Notes under the pieces: model-generated
What the model saw: only the letters and a program-made list of their open reading frames with translations
Database searches by the model: none
Told to the model about the DNA's origin: nothing
Shown: in pieces, positions 49,815 to 59,889 of the stretch
Numbering within the stretch: the stretch's first letter is position 1
Layout of the letters: each line of letters opens with the position of its first letter
Position numbers and translations under genes: made by a program
Source: Bordetella parapertussis
Lineage (GTDB): Bacteria; Pseudomonadota; Gammaproteobacteria; Burkholderiales; SG8-41
Assembly: GCA_945861275.1 (NCBI GenBank)
Contig: CAMATZ010000006.1
Coordinates: forward strand, 1-64,000
Direction of reading: 5' to 3'
DNA: 64,000 nt

Positions 49815-52034
49815 TTAGTGATGCCCGGCTTGCGATACGGCGGTGGCGCCTCTCGTGCCTTTGCCCAGTAACCCGAATGCGGCGCCAAACACTGCACCAA
49901 AGCTGCCTGCGCCGCGTCGCCAATCATTAAACAATTGCGCAAACCGCAACTGCTGCTCGGTAGTCTGCGCTTTTTTCCACACCCCCGCCGCGTATTTGTT
50001 GGCTTCGCCCAGCGTCGGGTAGATGTGGATGGTGCCGAGTATTTTGTTCAAGCCGAAGCCGTGTTTCATTGCCGCCACGTATTCGACCAGCAGATCTCCC
50101 GCGTGTTCCCCGGCGATGGTGACGCCGAGTATTTTATCGCTGCCCGGCGGCGTGATCACTTTGACCAGGCCATGCGCCTCGCCGTCGGCAATCGCGCGGT
50201 CGAGATCGTCGATGCCATAGGTGTAAACCTCGTGTGGGATTTTTCTTTCAAGGGCTTCGGTTTCATTGATCCCGACCCGCGCCACTTCGGGATCGGTAAA
50301 AGTACACCACGGCACCACCGCGTAATCCACCTTGAATTTTTTGAGATTGCCGAACAGCGCATTCACCGCGCAATACCACGCCATGTGTGCTGCAGTGTGC
50401 GTGAACTGATAAGGGCCGGCCACGTCGCCGCAGGCGAAAATATTGGGATAGATGGTTTCCAGATACTCGTTGACTTCCACCACGCGCACAGCAGGAATGC
50501 CGAGTTCTTCCAGCCCATAACCCTTGAGATTGGCGACGCGGCCCACCGCGCACAGAATTTCATCGAAGGCGATGCGCTTGTCGGTGCCGTTGTTTTCAAC
50601 GACCAGGAATTTTTCGCCGTGCTCAGTGACAACTTGCTTGGCCTTGTGATTGATCAACACATTAATGCCTTCCGCCTGAAAGCGCTTCATCACCAGCCCG
50701 GAAACTTCCGGGTCTTCGCGAATCAGGATGCGTGGCGCCATTTCCACTTGCGTGACTTCTGAACCGAAGCGCGCGAAGCATTGCGTGAGTTCCGAGCCGA
50801 TAGGCCCGCCGCCCAGCACCACCAGGCGCTTTGGCAGCGTGCGCAAATTCCACACCGTGTCGGAGGTGAGCGGATTCGCTTCCGCCAACCCCGGTATCGG
50901 CGGTATGAAAGGACGCGCGCCGGCGGCAATCACGATATTTTTGGTGGTAAAGGTTTTCTCGCCGTCAACGGTTTTAACTTTGACTTCCCACGGCGACACG
51001 ATGCGTGCTTCACCCTGCACGCATTCGACGCCCAGGCTGGCATAGCGCTCGACAGAGTCATGCGGCTCGACCGCCTTGATCACACGCTGCACCCGCGTCA
51101 TCACGTCGGCGAAATCAAAGTCCGCGCTTGCCTGGCGGATGCCGAATTCCTTCGAGCGTTTGATGTGCGACAGCAGTTTAGCCGAGCGGATCAGCGCTTT
51201 CGATGGCACACAGCCGGTGTTCAGGCAATCGCCGCCCATTTGATGCTTTTCGACCAGCGTTACTTTGGCTTTTACCGCTGCTGCGATGTACGAGGTGACC
51301 AGGCCCGCGGAGCCTGCGCCGATCACCACCACATTGCGCTGGTAGCTTGCGGGGCGTGTCCAGCGGGCGTAGACCTTGCGCGCTTTCAACGCATCCAGAA
51401 ATTTCTTTGCGATCAGCGGGAAAATGCCCAGCAGCACGAACGCAAATATCAAACCCGCGCCGATTTTGAATTCGCCCAACTGCGTGCCGGCATACACATA
51501 AACGATGGTGCCCGCCAGCATGCCAAGCTGGCTTACCCAATAAAACGTCACGGTCTTGATCGACGTGAGCCCCATCACCAGGTTGATTACGAAAAACGGA
51601 AACGCCGGCACCAGGCGCAGCGCGAACAAATAGAACGCGCCTTCTTTCGCCACCCCGTCGTTGATGGGTTTCAGCTTGTCACCGAATTTGGCCTGCACCC
51701 AGTCGCGCAGCAAAAAGCGCGACGCCAGAAACGCCAGAGTCGCTCCTGCCGACGATGCAAAAGACACCAGCACAGTGCCCCACAACAGGCCGAACACCGC
51801 GCCACCGACCAGGGTCATGATCGCCGCGCCCGGCAGCGACAGCCCGGTCACCACCACGTAGATGGCGAAGAAAATCAGCCCGGCCTGCAGCGGATTGCTG
51901 GCGACGTAGGCATCAATCACCGCGCGCTGTGATTTAAAGTAATCGAGGCTGAAATACTGCTTGAGATCAAAAACAAAAAATGCCGCGATGGCGGCGGCGA
52001 TAATTACCAACAGCAGAATTTTGCTTTTTTTCAT
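49815..52034 (-). CDS. TVP38/TMEM64 membrane domain fused to mercuric-reductase-like flavoprotein
   Basis: The 739-residue protein has five to six N-terminal helices with the SNARE-associated (TVP38/DedA) motif GAAIMTLVGGAVFGLLWGT and a FPFFVINLVMG segment (about 1-215). A class I pyridine-nucleotide-disulfide oxidoreductase follows (about 230-710): VVVIGAGSAGLVTSYIAAA, redox pair in GGDCLNTGCVPSKAL, NAD motif VVLGGGPIGSE and the dimerisation domain. It would put a disulfide reductase at the membrane, probably acting on a small thiol or arsenical. Confidence 0.92.
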   Translation of the reverse strand: MKKSKILLLVIIAAAIAAFFVFDLKQYFSLDYFKSQRAVIDAYVASNPLQAGLIFFAIYVVVTGLSLPGAAIMTLVGGAVFGLLWGTVLVSFASSAGATLAFLASRFLLRDWVQAKFGDKLKPINDGVAKEGAFYLFALRLVPAFPFFVINLVMGLTSIKTVTFYWVSQLGMLAGTIVYVYAGTQLGEFKIGAGLIFAFVLLGIFPLIAKKFLDALKARKVYARWTRPASYQRNVVVIGAGSAGLVTSYIAAAVKAKVTLVEKHQMGGDCLNTGCVPSKALIRSAKLLSHIKRSKEFGIRQASADFDFADVMTRVQRVIKAVEPHDSVERYASLGVECVQGEARIVSPWEVKVKTVDGEKTFTTKNIVIAAGARPFIPPIPGLAEANPLTSDTVWNLRTLPKRLVVLGGGPIGSELTQCFARFGSEVTQVEMAPRILIREDPEVSGLVMKRFQAEGINVLINHKAKQVVTEHGEKFLVVENNGTDKRIAFDEILCAVGRVANLKGYGLEELGIPAVRVVEVNEYLETIYPNIFACGDVAGPYQFTHTAAHMAWYCAVNALFGNLKKFKVDYAVVPWCTFTDPEVARVGINETEALERKIPHEVYTYGIDDLDRAIADGEAHGLVKVITPPGSDKILGVTIAGEHAGDLLVEYVAAMKHGFGLNKILGTIHIYPTLGEANKYAAGVWKKAQTTEQQLRFAQLFNDWRRGAGSFGAVFGAAFGLLGKGTRGATAVSQAGHH

Positions 52035-52055
52035 GGCGATTCCCCGGGCTTTGTT

Positions 52056-53042
52056 TCAGGCGCTAGCCGTTGGTCGCACGGCCCCGCAGTTGCTTACAGC
52101 CAGACGGTTGGCGTCAGTGACGGCGTAAGCCGGGCCGCGTGTGATTCTTGCATAGTACGACAAATGGCCCGCGCTGCCGGCCGGCCAGTTGGCGAGAAAT
52201 TCACGCTGCCAGCGCGCAGGGTCGTAATGCACGGGAAGCGCCTCGACATGAATGTCACCGATGCGCGTGCCATAAAGGGGTGTGACCTGTGGGGCGGGCG
52301 TAGCGGCAATGCGCGTGATGATGCCAAACTGCGTGTCGCGAAAATTCGGCATGCCCGCCGCGCCGTTGTTGAAAACCGCACAGCGCCCCAGCGCGGTGTC
52401 GAGCGTGAGCGCCACCGGCAGGCAGGTGTGGCTGCTGGCGATGATCGGGCAATTGGCTGTAACTATTTGTTTTTGAAGCGTATTTTTAGTGACATCCCGC
52501 GTGATAGCGTCCTGCGACAGCGTCCACCCGGCGAGTGATTCGAGGTCGCCATGGACGATAGTCACGCGCACACCGCTCACCTCGGCAACGCTATGCATGG
52601 GCAGCGCCGCCAGCTGCGCGCGCAACCCGGAATGGCGGCGGGCGGTTTCGCGCAGCTTCACGCTGATGTCGTTGGAGCGCGCGACTTCAGCGGCAGCGAC
52701 GTAATCCGGGTAAGCGCAGCCGCAGCCCGCGTCGCTTTCATCACTCGCGATTTCGGTCTCGACATTGCCGCGCAGCGCGTGGTGACGCAGCACGACACTG
52801 TTGATTGCGCGAAACCCGGCGTCGTCGATATTGAACCAGTTGAAATCGCCGTTGAACACCAGCGTCACCGCGCTTGCCTCGCGTGCGGCGAGTGCAAGCA
52901 CAGCGTCCAATGCGGGCGCATTGCCGTAGAGCCCGCCGATCACGTATAGCGTCGTGGCGTGGAAATCGGGCGGGCGTGCGAAATCATGCGGCGCGTAACG
53001 ATAATGCAGCGGACAGTTACGGCCGGGTTGCGCGAGTACCAT
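52056..53042 (-). CDS. Metallophosphoesterase-like protein with altered first motif
   Basis: The 328-residue protein follows the calcineurin-like phosphoesterase order: YVIGGLYGN (family GDxHGN), VFNGDFNWF (GD), LRGNVE (GNH/E), IVHGDLES (H) and ASSHTCLP (GHTH-like). Motif 1 has lost its Asp and His and motif 5 has SHT, so metal binding may be weakened. A CGCAYP stretch (about 108) could be a metal or redox site. It lies between the radical SAM and flavoprotein genes of the cluster, in the same direction. Confidence 0.75.
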   Translation of the reverse strand: MVLAQPGRNCPLHYRYAPHDFARPPDFHATTLYVIGGLYGNAPALDAVLALAAREASAVTLVFNGDFNWFNIDDAGFRAINSVVLRHHALRGNVETEIASDESDAGCGCAYPDYVAAAEVARSNDISVKLRETARRHSGLRAQLAALPMHSVAEVSGVRVTIVHGDLESLAGWTLSQDAITRDVTKNTLQKQIVTANCPIIASSHTCLPVALTLDTALGRCAVFNNGAAGMPNFRDTQFGIITRIAATPAPQVTPLYGTRIGDIHVEALPVHYDPARWQREFLANWPAGSAGHLSYYARITRGPAYAVTDANRLAVSNCGAVRPTASA

Positions 53043-53078
53043 GGCCCGTATCCATCCTGACGGTTTGACCCGTGCCTG

Positions 53079-54044
53079 CTAAGCCGCGAGCGCGCCGCTG
53101 CAACTCGAGCCTTGCCCGGCAGTGCAGCCATAGCAGTGGTCTTTGACGACGATCGGATTATGCGTGAGGTCCGCGCCCATCAACTCGCGCAAATGCGTGC
53201 GTGGCTTGTTGTTCCATGCCAGCGGCAGGCCGAGCATTTGATTAAAGTCGCAGTCGTAGACGTAGCCGCGCCAATCCACCGACAGCAGTGTGCGGCACAT
53301 CACCGATGCCAGATTCGCGGGCTGATAGGCGTTTTTCAGCAGATCCATGTAGTGCCCGAACTGTCCCTGGGAAATCAGCGTGCTGCCAAAACGCTGTATC
53401 GGCATGTTGGTGATGACATAGAGTTCGTTAAAGGCGATGCCAAATTGACTGCCGAGGCGCTGGTGGTAATCCGCTTCCAGCGGGCCTTGCGCCGGTGGCA
53501 GCACGGCGCCCTGCGGGTTATAAACAAGACTGAGTTTGAGCGCTGATCCGTGCTGGCCATAACCTTTGCTGTTGAGCAGTTGCAGCGCACGAATGCTGGC
53601 GTCGAACACGCCTTTGCCGCGTTGCCGGTCGACGTTCTCTTCGAGATAGCAGGGCAGTGACGCCACGATTTCCACACCATGGTCACACAGGAAATCCGCC
53701 AAATCCTGCTGCCCCGGCTCGTGCAGTATAGTGAGGTTGCAGCGATCCATCACGCGCACGCCGATGTCGCGCGCGGCTTTCACCAGCAGGCGAAAATGCG
53801 GATGTAATTCCGGCGCGCCGCCGGTGATGTCCAGCGTGGAGATTTCCGCTGATTTGAGAAACGCGATGACTTCAAAAATCGTTTCGCGGCTCATCGCCTC
53901 GGTGCGCGTCGGTCCTGCATTCACATGGCAATGCAGGCAACTCTGATTGCATTTGTAGCCCAGATTAACCTGCAGCGTGTCTACGCGGTTGCGGCGCAGG
54001 GACGGAAAATCGCTGACTTCCATCAGCGGCAGCGTGGCGTGCAT
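53079..54044 (-). CDS. arsS: ArsS-like radical SAM protein (arsenosugar biosynthesis)
   Basis: The 321-residue enzyme has the radical SAM cluster CNQSCLHCH, the GGAPELHPHF block and a C-terminal Cys-rich DUF3641 domain (GYVYDCDFNQMLG, HCYGCTAGQGSSCSGA). In arsenosugar synthesis ArsS adds a 5-deoxyadenosyl group to a methylated arsenical. Some family members carry Sec in the C-terminal GSSC position; this one has Cys. No arsM is in the window. First gene of the seven-gene minus-strand cluster. Confidence 0.9.
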   Translation of the reverse strand: MHATLPLMEVSDFPSLRRNRVDTLQVNLGYKCNQSCLHCHVNAGPTRTEAMSRETIFEVIAFLKSAEISTLDITGGAPELHPHFRLLVKAARDIGVRVMDRCNLTILHEPGQQDLADFLCDHGVEIVASLPCYLEENVDRQRGKGVFDASIRALQLLNSKGYGQHGSALKLSLVYNPQGAVLPPAQGPLEADYHQRLGSQFGIAFNELYVITNMPIQRFGSTLISQGQFGHYMDLLKNAYQPANLASVMCRTLLSVDWRGYVYDCDFNQMLGLPLAWNNKPRTHLRELMGADLTHNPIVVKDHCYGCTAGQGSSCSGALAA

Positions 54045-54350
54045 CCTTGTATCTCCAGTATCTTGCTAGGTTTGGCTGGCGGGCTATTTGCCGCTGCATT
54101 TTACTTGGTCGCGGCAGGGCGCGGTACCTTGCACACTGGTGCTTTACGCCCGCTTGCATCCAGCCAGGAATCGGGGCTGAAAATCAGGTATAACGCCTTG
54201 TTTTTGACAGCATACGGCTATTCATTGACCGCAAACCACTGATTGCGCTACCCTTTCGCTTTCCCTCTATACATGGTGTGTCCCGCGGTTCGCCGCTTCA
54301 CGCTGACACGCCGCAGTGAATAGTCCGGCATTTTCCGCAATAGCCCGCTT
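54045..54350. other. Intergenic region between divergent arsS and xseB
   Basis: About 300 bp that must hold both promoters. A short plus-strand frame here encodes a hydrophobic stretch (ILLGLAGGLFAAAFYLV) but has no credible start. I recognise no operator, RNA or repeat. Confidence 0.4.
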
Positions 54351-54578
54351 ATGTCCAAACCCGCCAAACCGCAAACCTTTGAATCCGCGCTCTCCGAATT
54401 GGAAGAGATCGTAGCGGAGATGGAGGCCGGCCAGTTGCCGCTGGAAAAATCCCTCGCGGCGTATAAGCGCGGGGCGGAGCTGATGAAATTTTGCCAAAAC
54501 GCATTGCAGGACGCGCAACAGCAGGTCAAGATTCTCGAAGACGGGGTGCTGAAAAATTTCGGCGCACCCGGGCAGTGA
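54351..54578 (+). CDS. xseB: Exodeoxyribonuclease VII small subunit
   Basis: The 75-residue helical protein has the family core FESALSELEEIVAEMEAGQL and PLEKSLAAYKRGAELMKFCQ. It pairs with XseA, not in the window. It heads the xseB-ispA-dxs order typical of Proteobacteria, 4 nt before ispA. Confidence 0.97.
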   Translation: MSKPAKPQTFESALSELEEIVAEMEAGQLPLEKSLAAYKRGAELMKFCQNALQDAQQQVKILEDGVLKNFGAPGQ

Positions 54579-54582
54579 GATC

Positions 54583-55482
54583 GTGACAAATCCCGCTGAC
54601 TTTCAGGCCTGGGCTGCGGCCGGCCAGAGCCGTGTTGAAAGCGTCCTGCAACAATTGCTGCCGGCGCCGGAGCTCGCGCCGCAACGCCTGCATCATGCCA
54701 TGCGCTACGCGGTGCTCGGCGGCGGCAAGCGTGTGCGGCCGCTGCTGGCGTTCGCCGCGGGTGAGTTGTCGGGCGCCGATCCGCAGCGCGCAGCTCTGGC
54801 AGGCGCCGCGGTGGAAATCATTCACGCCTATTCACTGGTGCACGACGATCTGCCGTGCATGGACGACGATGTATTGCGCCGGGGCAAACCCACCTGCCAC
54901 GTTGAGTACGACGAAGCCACCGCCTTGCTGGTGGGTGATGCGCTGCAAAGCCTGGCGTTTCAGGTGATGACGGACAACAAGCTCAGTGACGACGCTTCGG
55001 TGCAGCTTGAAATGACCCGCTTGCTGGCAGTGGCGTCGGGCTCCCGCGGCATGGCGGGCGGGCAGGCGATTGATCTCGCATCCGTGGGCAAGGAACTGAC
55101 GGTGACGGAACTGGAATTCATGCACATACACAAGACCGGCGCGATCATCCGCGCCGCGGCCTTGCTGGGACTGCGCTGTGGCACGCCGCTGAGCGCGCAG
55201 GAACATGCCCAGGTGGATACGTTCGCCAAGCTGATTGGCCTGGCGTTTCAAGTGGTCGATGATGTGCTCGACGCCGATGCCACCACCGCGACACTGGGTA
55301 AAACCGCGGGCAAGGATGCACAGCAGGGCAAGCCCACCTATGTCAGTACCATGGGTTTGGTGCGGGCAAGAGTTTTTGCTGAGGAACTTCGTGTGCAGGC
55401 GATGACGGCGCTGGAAGGGTTCGGGGTGCGTGCGTCGCGACTGCGGCAACTGGCAGATTTCATCGTGCTGCGGAAATTTTGA
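54583..55482 (+). CDS. ispA: Farnesyl diphosphate synthase IspA
   Basis: The 299-residue prenyltransferase (GTG start) has the two Asp-rich motifs: DDLPCMDDD (about 87-95) and DDVLD (near 226), plus [10 protein letters not shown]. It condenses IPP with DMAPP and GPP. The stop touches the dxs start region. Confidence 0.96.
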   Translation: MTNPADFQAWAAAGQSRVESVLQQLLPAPELAPQRLHHAMRYAVLGGGKRVRPLLAFAAGELSGADPQRAALAGAAVEIIHAYSLVHDDLPCMDDDVLRRGKPTCHVEYDEATALLVGDALQSLAFQVMTDNKLSDDASVQLEMTRLLAVASGSRGMAGGQAIDLASVGKELTVTELEFMHIHKTGAIIRAAALLGLRCGTPLSAQEHAQVDTFAKLIGLAFQVVDDVLDADATTATLGKTAGKDAQQGKPTYVSTMGLVRARVFAEELRVQAMTALEGFGVRASRLRQLADFIVLRKF

Positions 55483-55490
55483 CGCCGCCG

Positions 55491-57338
55491 ATGTACGAAT
55501 TACTGAAATCCATAGAAACGCCGCACCTGCTGCGTCAACTGGAGCGCAGCCAGTTGCACCGGCTGGCGGGTGAATTACGTCAGTATCTGATTGAATCGGT
55601 GAGCCAGACCGGCGGCCACCTGTCGTCAAATCTGGGCACGGTAGAGCTTACAATCGCATTACATTACGTGTTTAACACGCCACACGACCGGCTGGTGTGG
55701 GACGTGGGACATCAAACCTACGGCCACAAAATCCTCACCGGCCGCCGCGAGCGCATGAACACCCTGCGCATGTGGCAGGGGCTGTCGGGCTTTCCACAGC
55801 GCACCGAATCGGAATACGACACCTTTGGCACGGCGCATTCCAGCACCTCGATCAGCGCGGCGCTGGGCATGGCAGTCGCCGCCAAACTCGCCGGCGTGCC
55901 GCGTCAGGCAGTGGCGATCATCGGCGATGGCGCGATGACGGCGGGCATGGCGTTCGAGGCGCTCAACAATGCGGGCGACATGGATGTCAATCTGCTGGTG
56001 ATTCTGAACGACAACGACATGTCGATTTCGCCGCCGGTGGGGGCGTTGAACAAATATCTGGCCAAGCTCATGTCGGGCCGCTTCTATGCCCGGGCAAAAG
56101 GTCTGGGGCAAAGAGTGTTAGGTCCGATTGCGCGCCGCGCAGAGGAGCACGTCAAGGGCATGGTGACGCCGAGTACCATGTTCGAGGAATTCGGCTTTAA
56201 CTATATCGGCCCCATCGACGGGCATGATCTGGATGCGCTGCTGCCCACGCTCAACAACATCAAGCAGCTGAAGGGGCCGCAGTTTTTACACGTGGTCACG
56301 CGCAAAGGGCAGGGCTACAAACTCGCCGAAGCCGACCCGGTGCTGTATCACGGGGTGTCGAAGTTTGATTCGGCCAATGGTATCGCCGGCAGCAAATCCG
56401 GTGGCAAGCCTGCTTACATGCAGGTCTTCGGCGAGTGGCTGTGCGCGATGGCGGCGCACGACCCGCGGCTGGTGGGCATCACGCCGGCGATGCGCGAAGG
56501 TTCCGGCATGGTGCAGTTCGCAGAGCAGTTTCCCGAGCGTTATTTCGATGCGGGCATCGCCGAGCAACACGCAGTGACGTTTGCGGCAGGCCTCGCGTGC
56601 GATGGCGCGAAACCGGTGCTGGCGATTTATTCGACATTTTTGCAGCGCGGATTTGATCAATTGATCCACGATGTGCAGATACAAAATCTGCCGGTGGTGT
56701 TTGCGCTCGATCGCGCAGGCCTGGTCGGCGCCGATGGCGCCACCCATCACGGCAGCTTCGATTTGACGTATTTGCGTTGCCTGCCCAATATGACGGTAAT
56801 GACGCCGGCGGACGAAAACGAGTGCTGGCAAATGCTCTCCACTGCGTTCAGCATGAACTCGCCGGTGGCGGTGCGCTACCCGCGCGGGGCGGGGCCGGGC
56901 GTCAAAATAGAACGTGATTTCAAGACCCTGGCAGTGGGCAAGGGCGAACTGCGGCGGCAGGGAGCGAAGATTGCGATACTCGCCTTTGGTTCGATGGTGA
57001 CGCCTGCGCTGGCAGTGGCCGAAGAATTAAATGCCAGCGTGGCCAATATGCGTTTCGTCAAACCACTCGACGCTGAACTGATCTTGTCGCTGGCCGATAC
57101 GCACCAACTGCTGGTGACCGTGGAAGAAAACGTGGTGATGGGCGGTGCGGGCAGCGCGGTGCTTGAGTTGTTGCAGCAACACCGGCGCAGCGTGCCGGTG
57201 TTGCAATTGGGATTGCCGGATCGATTTGTCGAGCAGGGCGATCCCGCGCTGCAGCTTGCGGCGTGCGGCCTCGATAAAGCAGGATTGTTGCGCTCGATTA
57301 AAGCGCGTATTGAACACGTAAACGTTTGCAACCCGTAA
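55491..57338 (+). CDS. dxs: 1-deoxy-D-xylulose-5-phosphate synthase
   Basis: First enzyme of the MEP pathway (pyruvate + glyceraldehyde 3-phosphate). The 615-residue product has the TPP motif [35 protein letters not shown], and the catalytic Glu in [17 protein letters not shown] 55491 ([11 protein letters not shown]) matches the family start better than TTG 55479. With ispA it supplies precursors and elongation in one operon. Confidence 0.97.
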   Translation: MYELLKSIETPHLLRQLERSQLHRLAGELRQYLIESVSQTGGHLSSNLGTVELTIALHYVFNTPHDRLVWDVGHQTYGHKILTGRRERMNTLRMWQGLSGFPQRTESEYDTFGTAHSSTSISAALGMAVAAKLAGVPRQAVAIIGDGAMTAGMAFEALNNAGDMDVNLLVILNDNDMSISPPVGALNKYLAKLMSGRFYARAKGLGQRVLGPIARRAEEHVKGMVTPSTMFEEFGFNYIGPIDGHDLDALLPTLNNIKQLKGPQFLHVVTRKGQGYKLAEADPVLYHGVSKFDSANGIAGSKSGGKPAYMQVFGEWLCAMAAHDPRLVGITPAMREGSGMVQFAEQFPERYFDAGIAEQHAVTFAAGLACDGAKPVLAIYSTFLQRGFDQLIHDVQIQNLPVVFALDRAGLVGADGATHHGSFDLTYLRCLPNMTVMTPADENECWQMLSTAFSMNSPVAVRYPRGAGPGVKIERDFKTLAVGKGELRRQGAKIAILAFGSMVTPALAVAEELNASVANMRFVKPLDAELILSLADTHQLLVTVEENVVMGGAGSAVLELLQQHRRSVPVLQLGLPDRFVEQGDPALQLAACGLDKAGLLRSIKARIEHVNVCNP

Positions 57339-57350
57339 CCGGAAAAACGT

Positions 57351-57974
57351 ATGCCCAATAAACGCAAGATGGTGGACGACGACGATATCGAGGGTTACAC
57401 CAAGATCGATCATTACCACCCGGTTACGGTGAAACGCGTGGCGGAGAAATACCGCACCATACTCAAAGACCTCGGCGAGAACCCGGAGCGCGAAGGTCTG
57501 CTGAAGACCCCGGAACGCGTCGCCAAGTCCTTGCATTTTCTCACGCATGGGTACGATCTTGACCCTGCGGAAATCTTGCGCTCGGCGATGTTCTCTGAAG
57601 AATACTCGCAGATGGTGATCGTCAAAGACATCGAGATTTACTCCCTGTGCGAGCATCACCTGCTGCCTTTTTTCGGCAAAGCGCATGTCGCCTATATTCC
57701 GAATGGCAGCATCGTCGGGCTGTCCAAGATTCCGCGCGTGGTGGACGCGTTCGCGCGCCGCCTGCAGGTGCAGGAACGGCTGACGATGGAAGTGCGCAAC
57801 TGCATTCAGGACACCTTAAAGCCGCTGGGCGTGGCGGTAGTGATCGAGGCCAAGCATATGTGCATGGTCATGCGCGGCATCCAGAAACAGAACTCGGTCG
57901 CGACAACCTCGGCGTTTACGGGGGAATTCAACGTCGATAAAACGCGCTCTGAATTTTTGCGCCTGATCCAGTGA
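57351..57974 (+). CDS. folE: GTP cyclohydrolase I
   Basis: Converts GTP to dihydroneopterin triphosphate for folate. The 207-residue enzyme has the zinc and catalytic block [40 protein letters not shown] and [18 protein letters not shown]. It follows dxs by 12 nt and overlaps ribBA as GTGA, so the two GTP cyclohydrolases are coupled. Confidence 0.97.
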   Translation: MPNKRKMVDDDDIEGYTKIDHYHPVTVKRVAEKYRTILKDLGENPEREGLLKTPERVAKSLHFLTHGYDLDPAEILRSAMFSEEYSQMVIVKDIEIYSLCEHHLLPFFGKAHVAYIPNGSIVGLSKIPRVVDAFARRLQVQERLTMEVRNCIQDTLKPLGVAVVIEAKHMCMVMRGIQKQNSVATTSAFTGEFNVDKTRSEFLRLIQ

Positions 57975-59224
57975 GCGGCGAAACCCAAAAAACCAGCGAG
58001 TACCGCGTCGAGCAGATTCTGCCGGGCGTGCGCCGTGGCGAGATGGCGATACTGGTCGATGACGAACGCCGCGAGAACGAAGGGGATTTGTTTATCGCCG
58101 CTGAAAGGGCCACACCCGAAGCCATTAACTTCATGGCGGCGCATGCGCGGGGTTTGATTTCGCTGGCGTTGACCGAAGACCGCTTGCGGCAACTGGGCCT
58201 GTCGCTGATTACCGGCGACACCGGCAACCAGACCAAATTCGGCACCGCCTTCGCCACGCCCATCGACGCACGTGTGGGTGTGGGTTCGGGCATGTCGGCG
58301 CAGGATCGCGCGCGCACCATCGCGGTGGCGATCGCCGACAATGCCCAGCCCGCGGATCTGATACGTCCGGGCCGGCTGCAGACCTTGCGTGCGGTGGACG
58401 GCGGCGTGCTGGCGCGGCGCGGGCACACCGAAGCGGCGGTGGACCTCGCGCGCATGGCGGGGCTGAAGCCTGCCGGGGTGATTTGCGAAATCATGAACGA
58501 CGACGGCAGCATGGCGCGCCTGCCGGAACTTGACGCTTTCGCGGCGCGCCACGGCATTCCCATTATGCGCATCGCCGATCTCGCGGCGTATCGCGAAAAC
58601 GAACGCGTGATCCGCCGCCGCGCCACCACCGTAATGCCGACCCGCAAGGCGGGCGATTTTGCGCTGCTGGTTTACAGCGACAACCTTGAGGCGACGCTGT
58701 TTGTGGCGCTGGTCAAAGGCAAAGTTGATGGCGAAACGCCCGCGCTGGTGCGCTTGCATTCGCAATGCCTCACCGGCGACGTGTTCGGCAGCGTGCGCTG
58801 CGATTGCGGCGAGCAACTCGAAGCGGCGATGCATCGCATCGAGCACGAAGGCGCGGGTGTGCTTGTGTATATGTTCGACGAAGGCCGCGGCATCGGCCTG
58901 CTTAACAAGATACGTGCTTACGCACTGCAGGATCAGGGCCACGACACGGTTGAAGCCAATCACGCGCTGGGCTTTGCGGCGGACATGCGCGACTACAAAG
59001 CCGGTGCGCACATTTTGTTTGATCTCGGTGTGCGCCAGGTGCGCTTGATGACCAACAATCCCGACAAGGTGGCGGCGCTGGAGCGTTATGGTCTGAATGT
59101 GGTGGAGCGCGTCGCGGTGGAAGTGCCGCCGCGCGATGCCAACCGCAATTACCTGCAGACCAAGCGCACCAAGTTCGGTCACTTGCTGTCGCTGACAGAG
59201 GCGGAGGATAAATCAGCGAAGTGA
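57971..59224 (+). CDS. ribBA: Bifunctional 3,4-dihydroxy-2-butanone 4-phosphate synthase / GTP cyclohydrolase II
   Basis: The 417-residue protein joins a RibB domain (1-205: [32 protein letters not shown]) and a RibA domain (about 210-400: [33 protein letters not shown]). The zinc Cys and the catalytic residues of both halves are present, so both riboflavin branches could be served. GTG start, overlapping folE. Confidence 0.95.
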   Translation: MSGETQKTSEYRVEQILPGVRRGEMAILVDDERRENEGDLFIAAERATPEAINFMAAHARGLISLALTEDRLRQLGLSLITGDTGNQTKFGTAFATPIDARVGVGSGMSAQDRARTIAVAIADNAQPADLIRPGRLQTLRAVDGGVLARRGHTEAAVDLARMAGLKPAGVICEIMNDDGSMARLPELDAFAARHGIPIMRIADLAAYRENERVIRRRATTVMPTRKAGDFALLVYSDNLEATLFVALVKGKVDGETPALVRLHSQCLTGDVFGSVRCDCGEQLEAAMHRIEHEGAGVLVYMFDEGRGIGLLNKIRAYALQDQGHDTVEANHALGFAADMRDYKAGAHILFDLGVRQVRLMTNNPDKVAALERYGLNVVERVAVEVPPRDANRNYLQTKRTKFGHLLSLTEAEDKSAK

Positions 59225-59241
59225 TTTATTCTATGGATGGT

Positions 59242-59889
59242 TTAGAAGCGTTTGACCAGCAGCATCTGATCGCCCTCGCGGCGCATATCGGTGCGGCTCA
59301 AAAAGCTCATGCCGAGCAGGCCGTGGTGTCCCAGTGAGTTGCCTTCCATCACCATGCCATCAACGTTGTTCAGCGTGATCTCGCCCACCCGCACGCTATC
59401 AAATTTCACGCTGTAGCCGACGACCACGCCATTCGCGGTTTGTATCATTCTGCGATCGGCGGACGAGTATTTGACGTTGGCGCGGCGCGCGTCGTCGCCG
59501 CTGATGGTGACCGAGGTGGCGCCGGTATCGACGAGAAACTGCATCGAGGCGCCGTTCACCACGGCGGTGGTCATGAAATGCCCGCGCGAGTCTCCGGTGA
59601 GCCTCGCACGCGCCGCGGCGCTGTCGGAGCGCGGAGCGGCAAGCCGCTGATTGCCCATGTGCAGGGTCTGGCGCCGGCCGTCGATCTCGATCACCGCGCT
59701 GCCGGCGCCGATGCTCAGCAAGCGGATTTTCTCCGGCGTGGATTCTCCAACGGCGAGTGTGCGCGGCTTGCCGCCATCGACCATCAGCGTAGCCCTGGCG
59801 CCGAAGATGCCGATGAGATTAATGTCCGCCGCGCGCGCCGGCGCGGTCAGCGATAAAATGATCCACAAGCCATGCAAATATGAGCGCAT
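59242..59889 (-). CDS. Exported retropepsin-like aspartic protease
   Basis: The 215-residue product has a signal peptide (LHGLWIILSLTAPARA) and a single retropepsin-type domain with the catalytic FLVDTGATSVTISGDDA and the later GLLGMSFLSR. This is the TIGR02281 class of clan AA proteases, which act as homodimers in the periplasm. Its start overlaps the divergent amidotransferase by 10 bp. Confidence 0.9.
   Translation of the reverse strand: MRSYLHGLWIILSLTAPARAADINLIGIFGARATLMVDGGKPRTLAVGESTPEKIRLLSIGAGSAVIEIDGRRQTLHMGNQRLAAPRSDSAAARARLTGDSRGHFMTTAVVNGASMQFLVDTGATSVTISGDDARRANVKYSSADRRMIQTANGVVVGYSVKFDSVRVGEITLNNVDGMVMEGNSLGHHGLLGMSFLSRTDMRREGDQMLLVKRF

Noticed and set aside
57806-59182. 458-codon open frame on the minus strand
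   Set aside because: Antisense shadow of ribBA; no ribosome site and no family motif.
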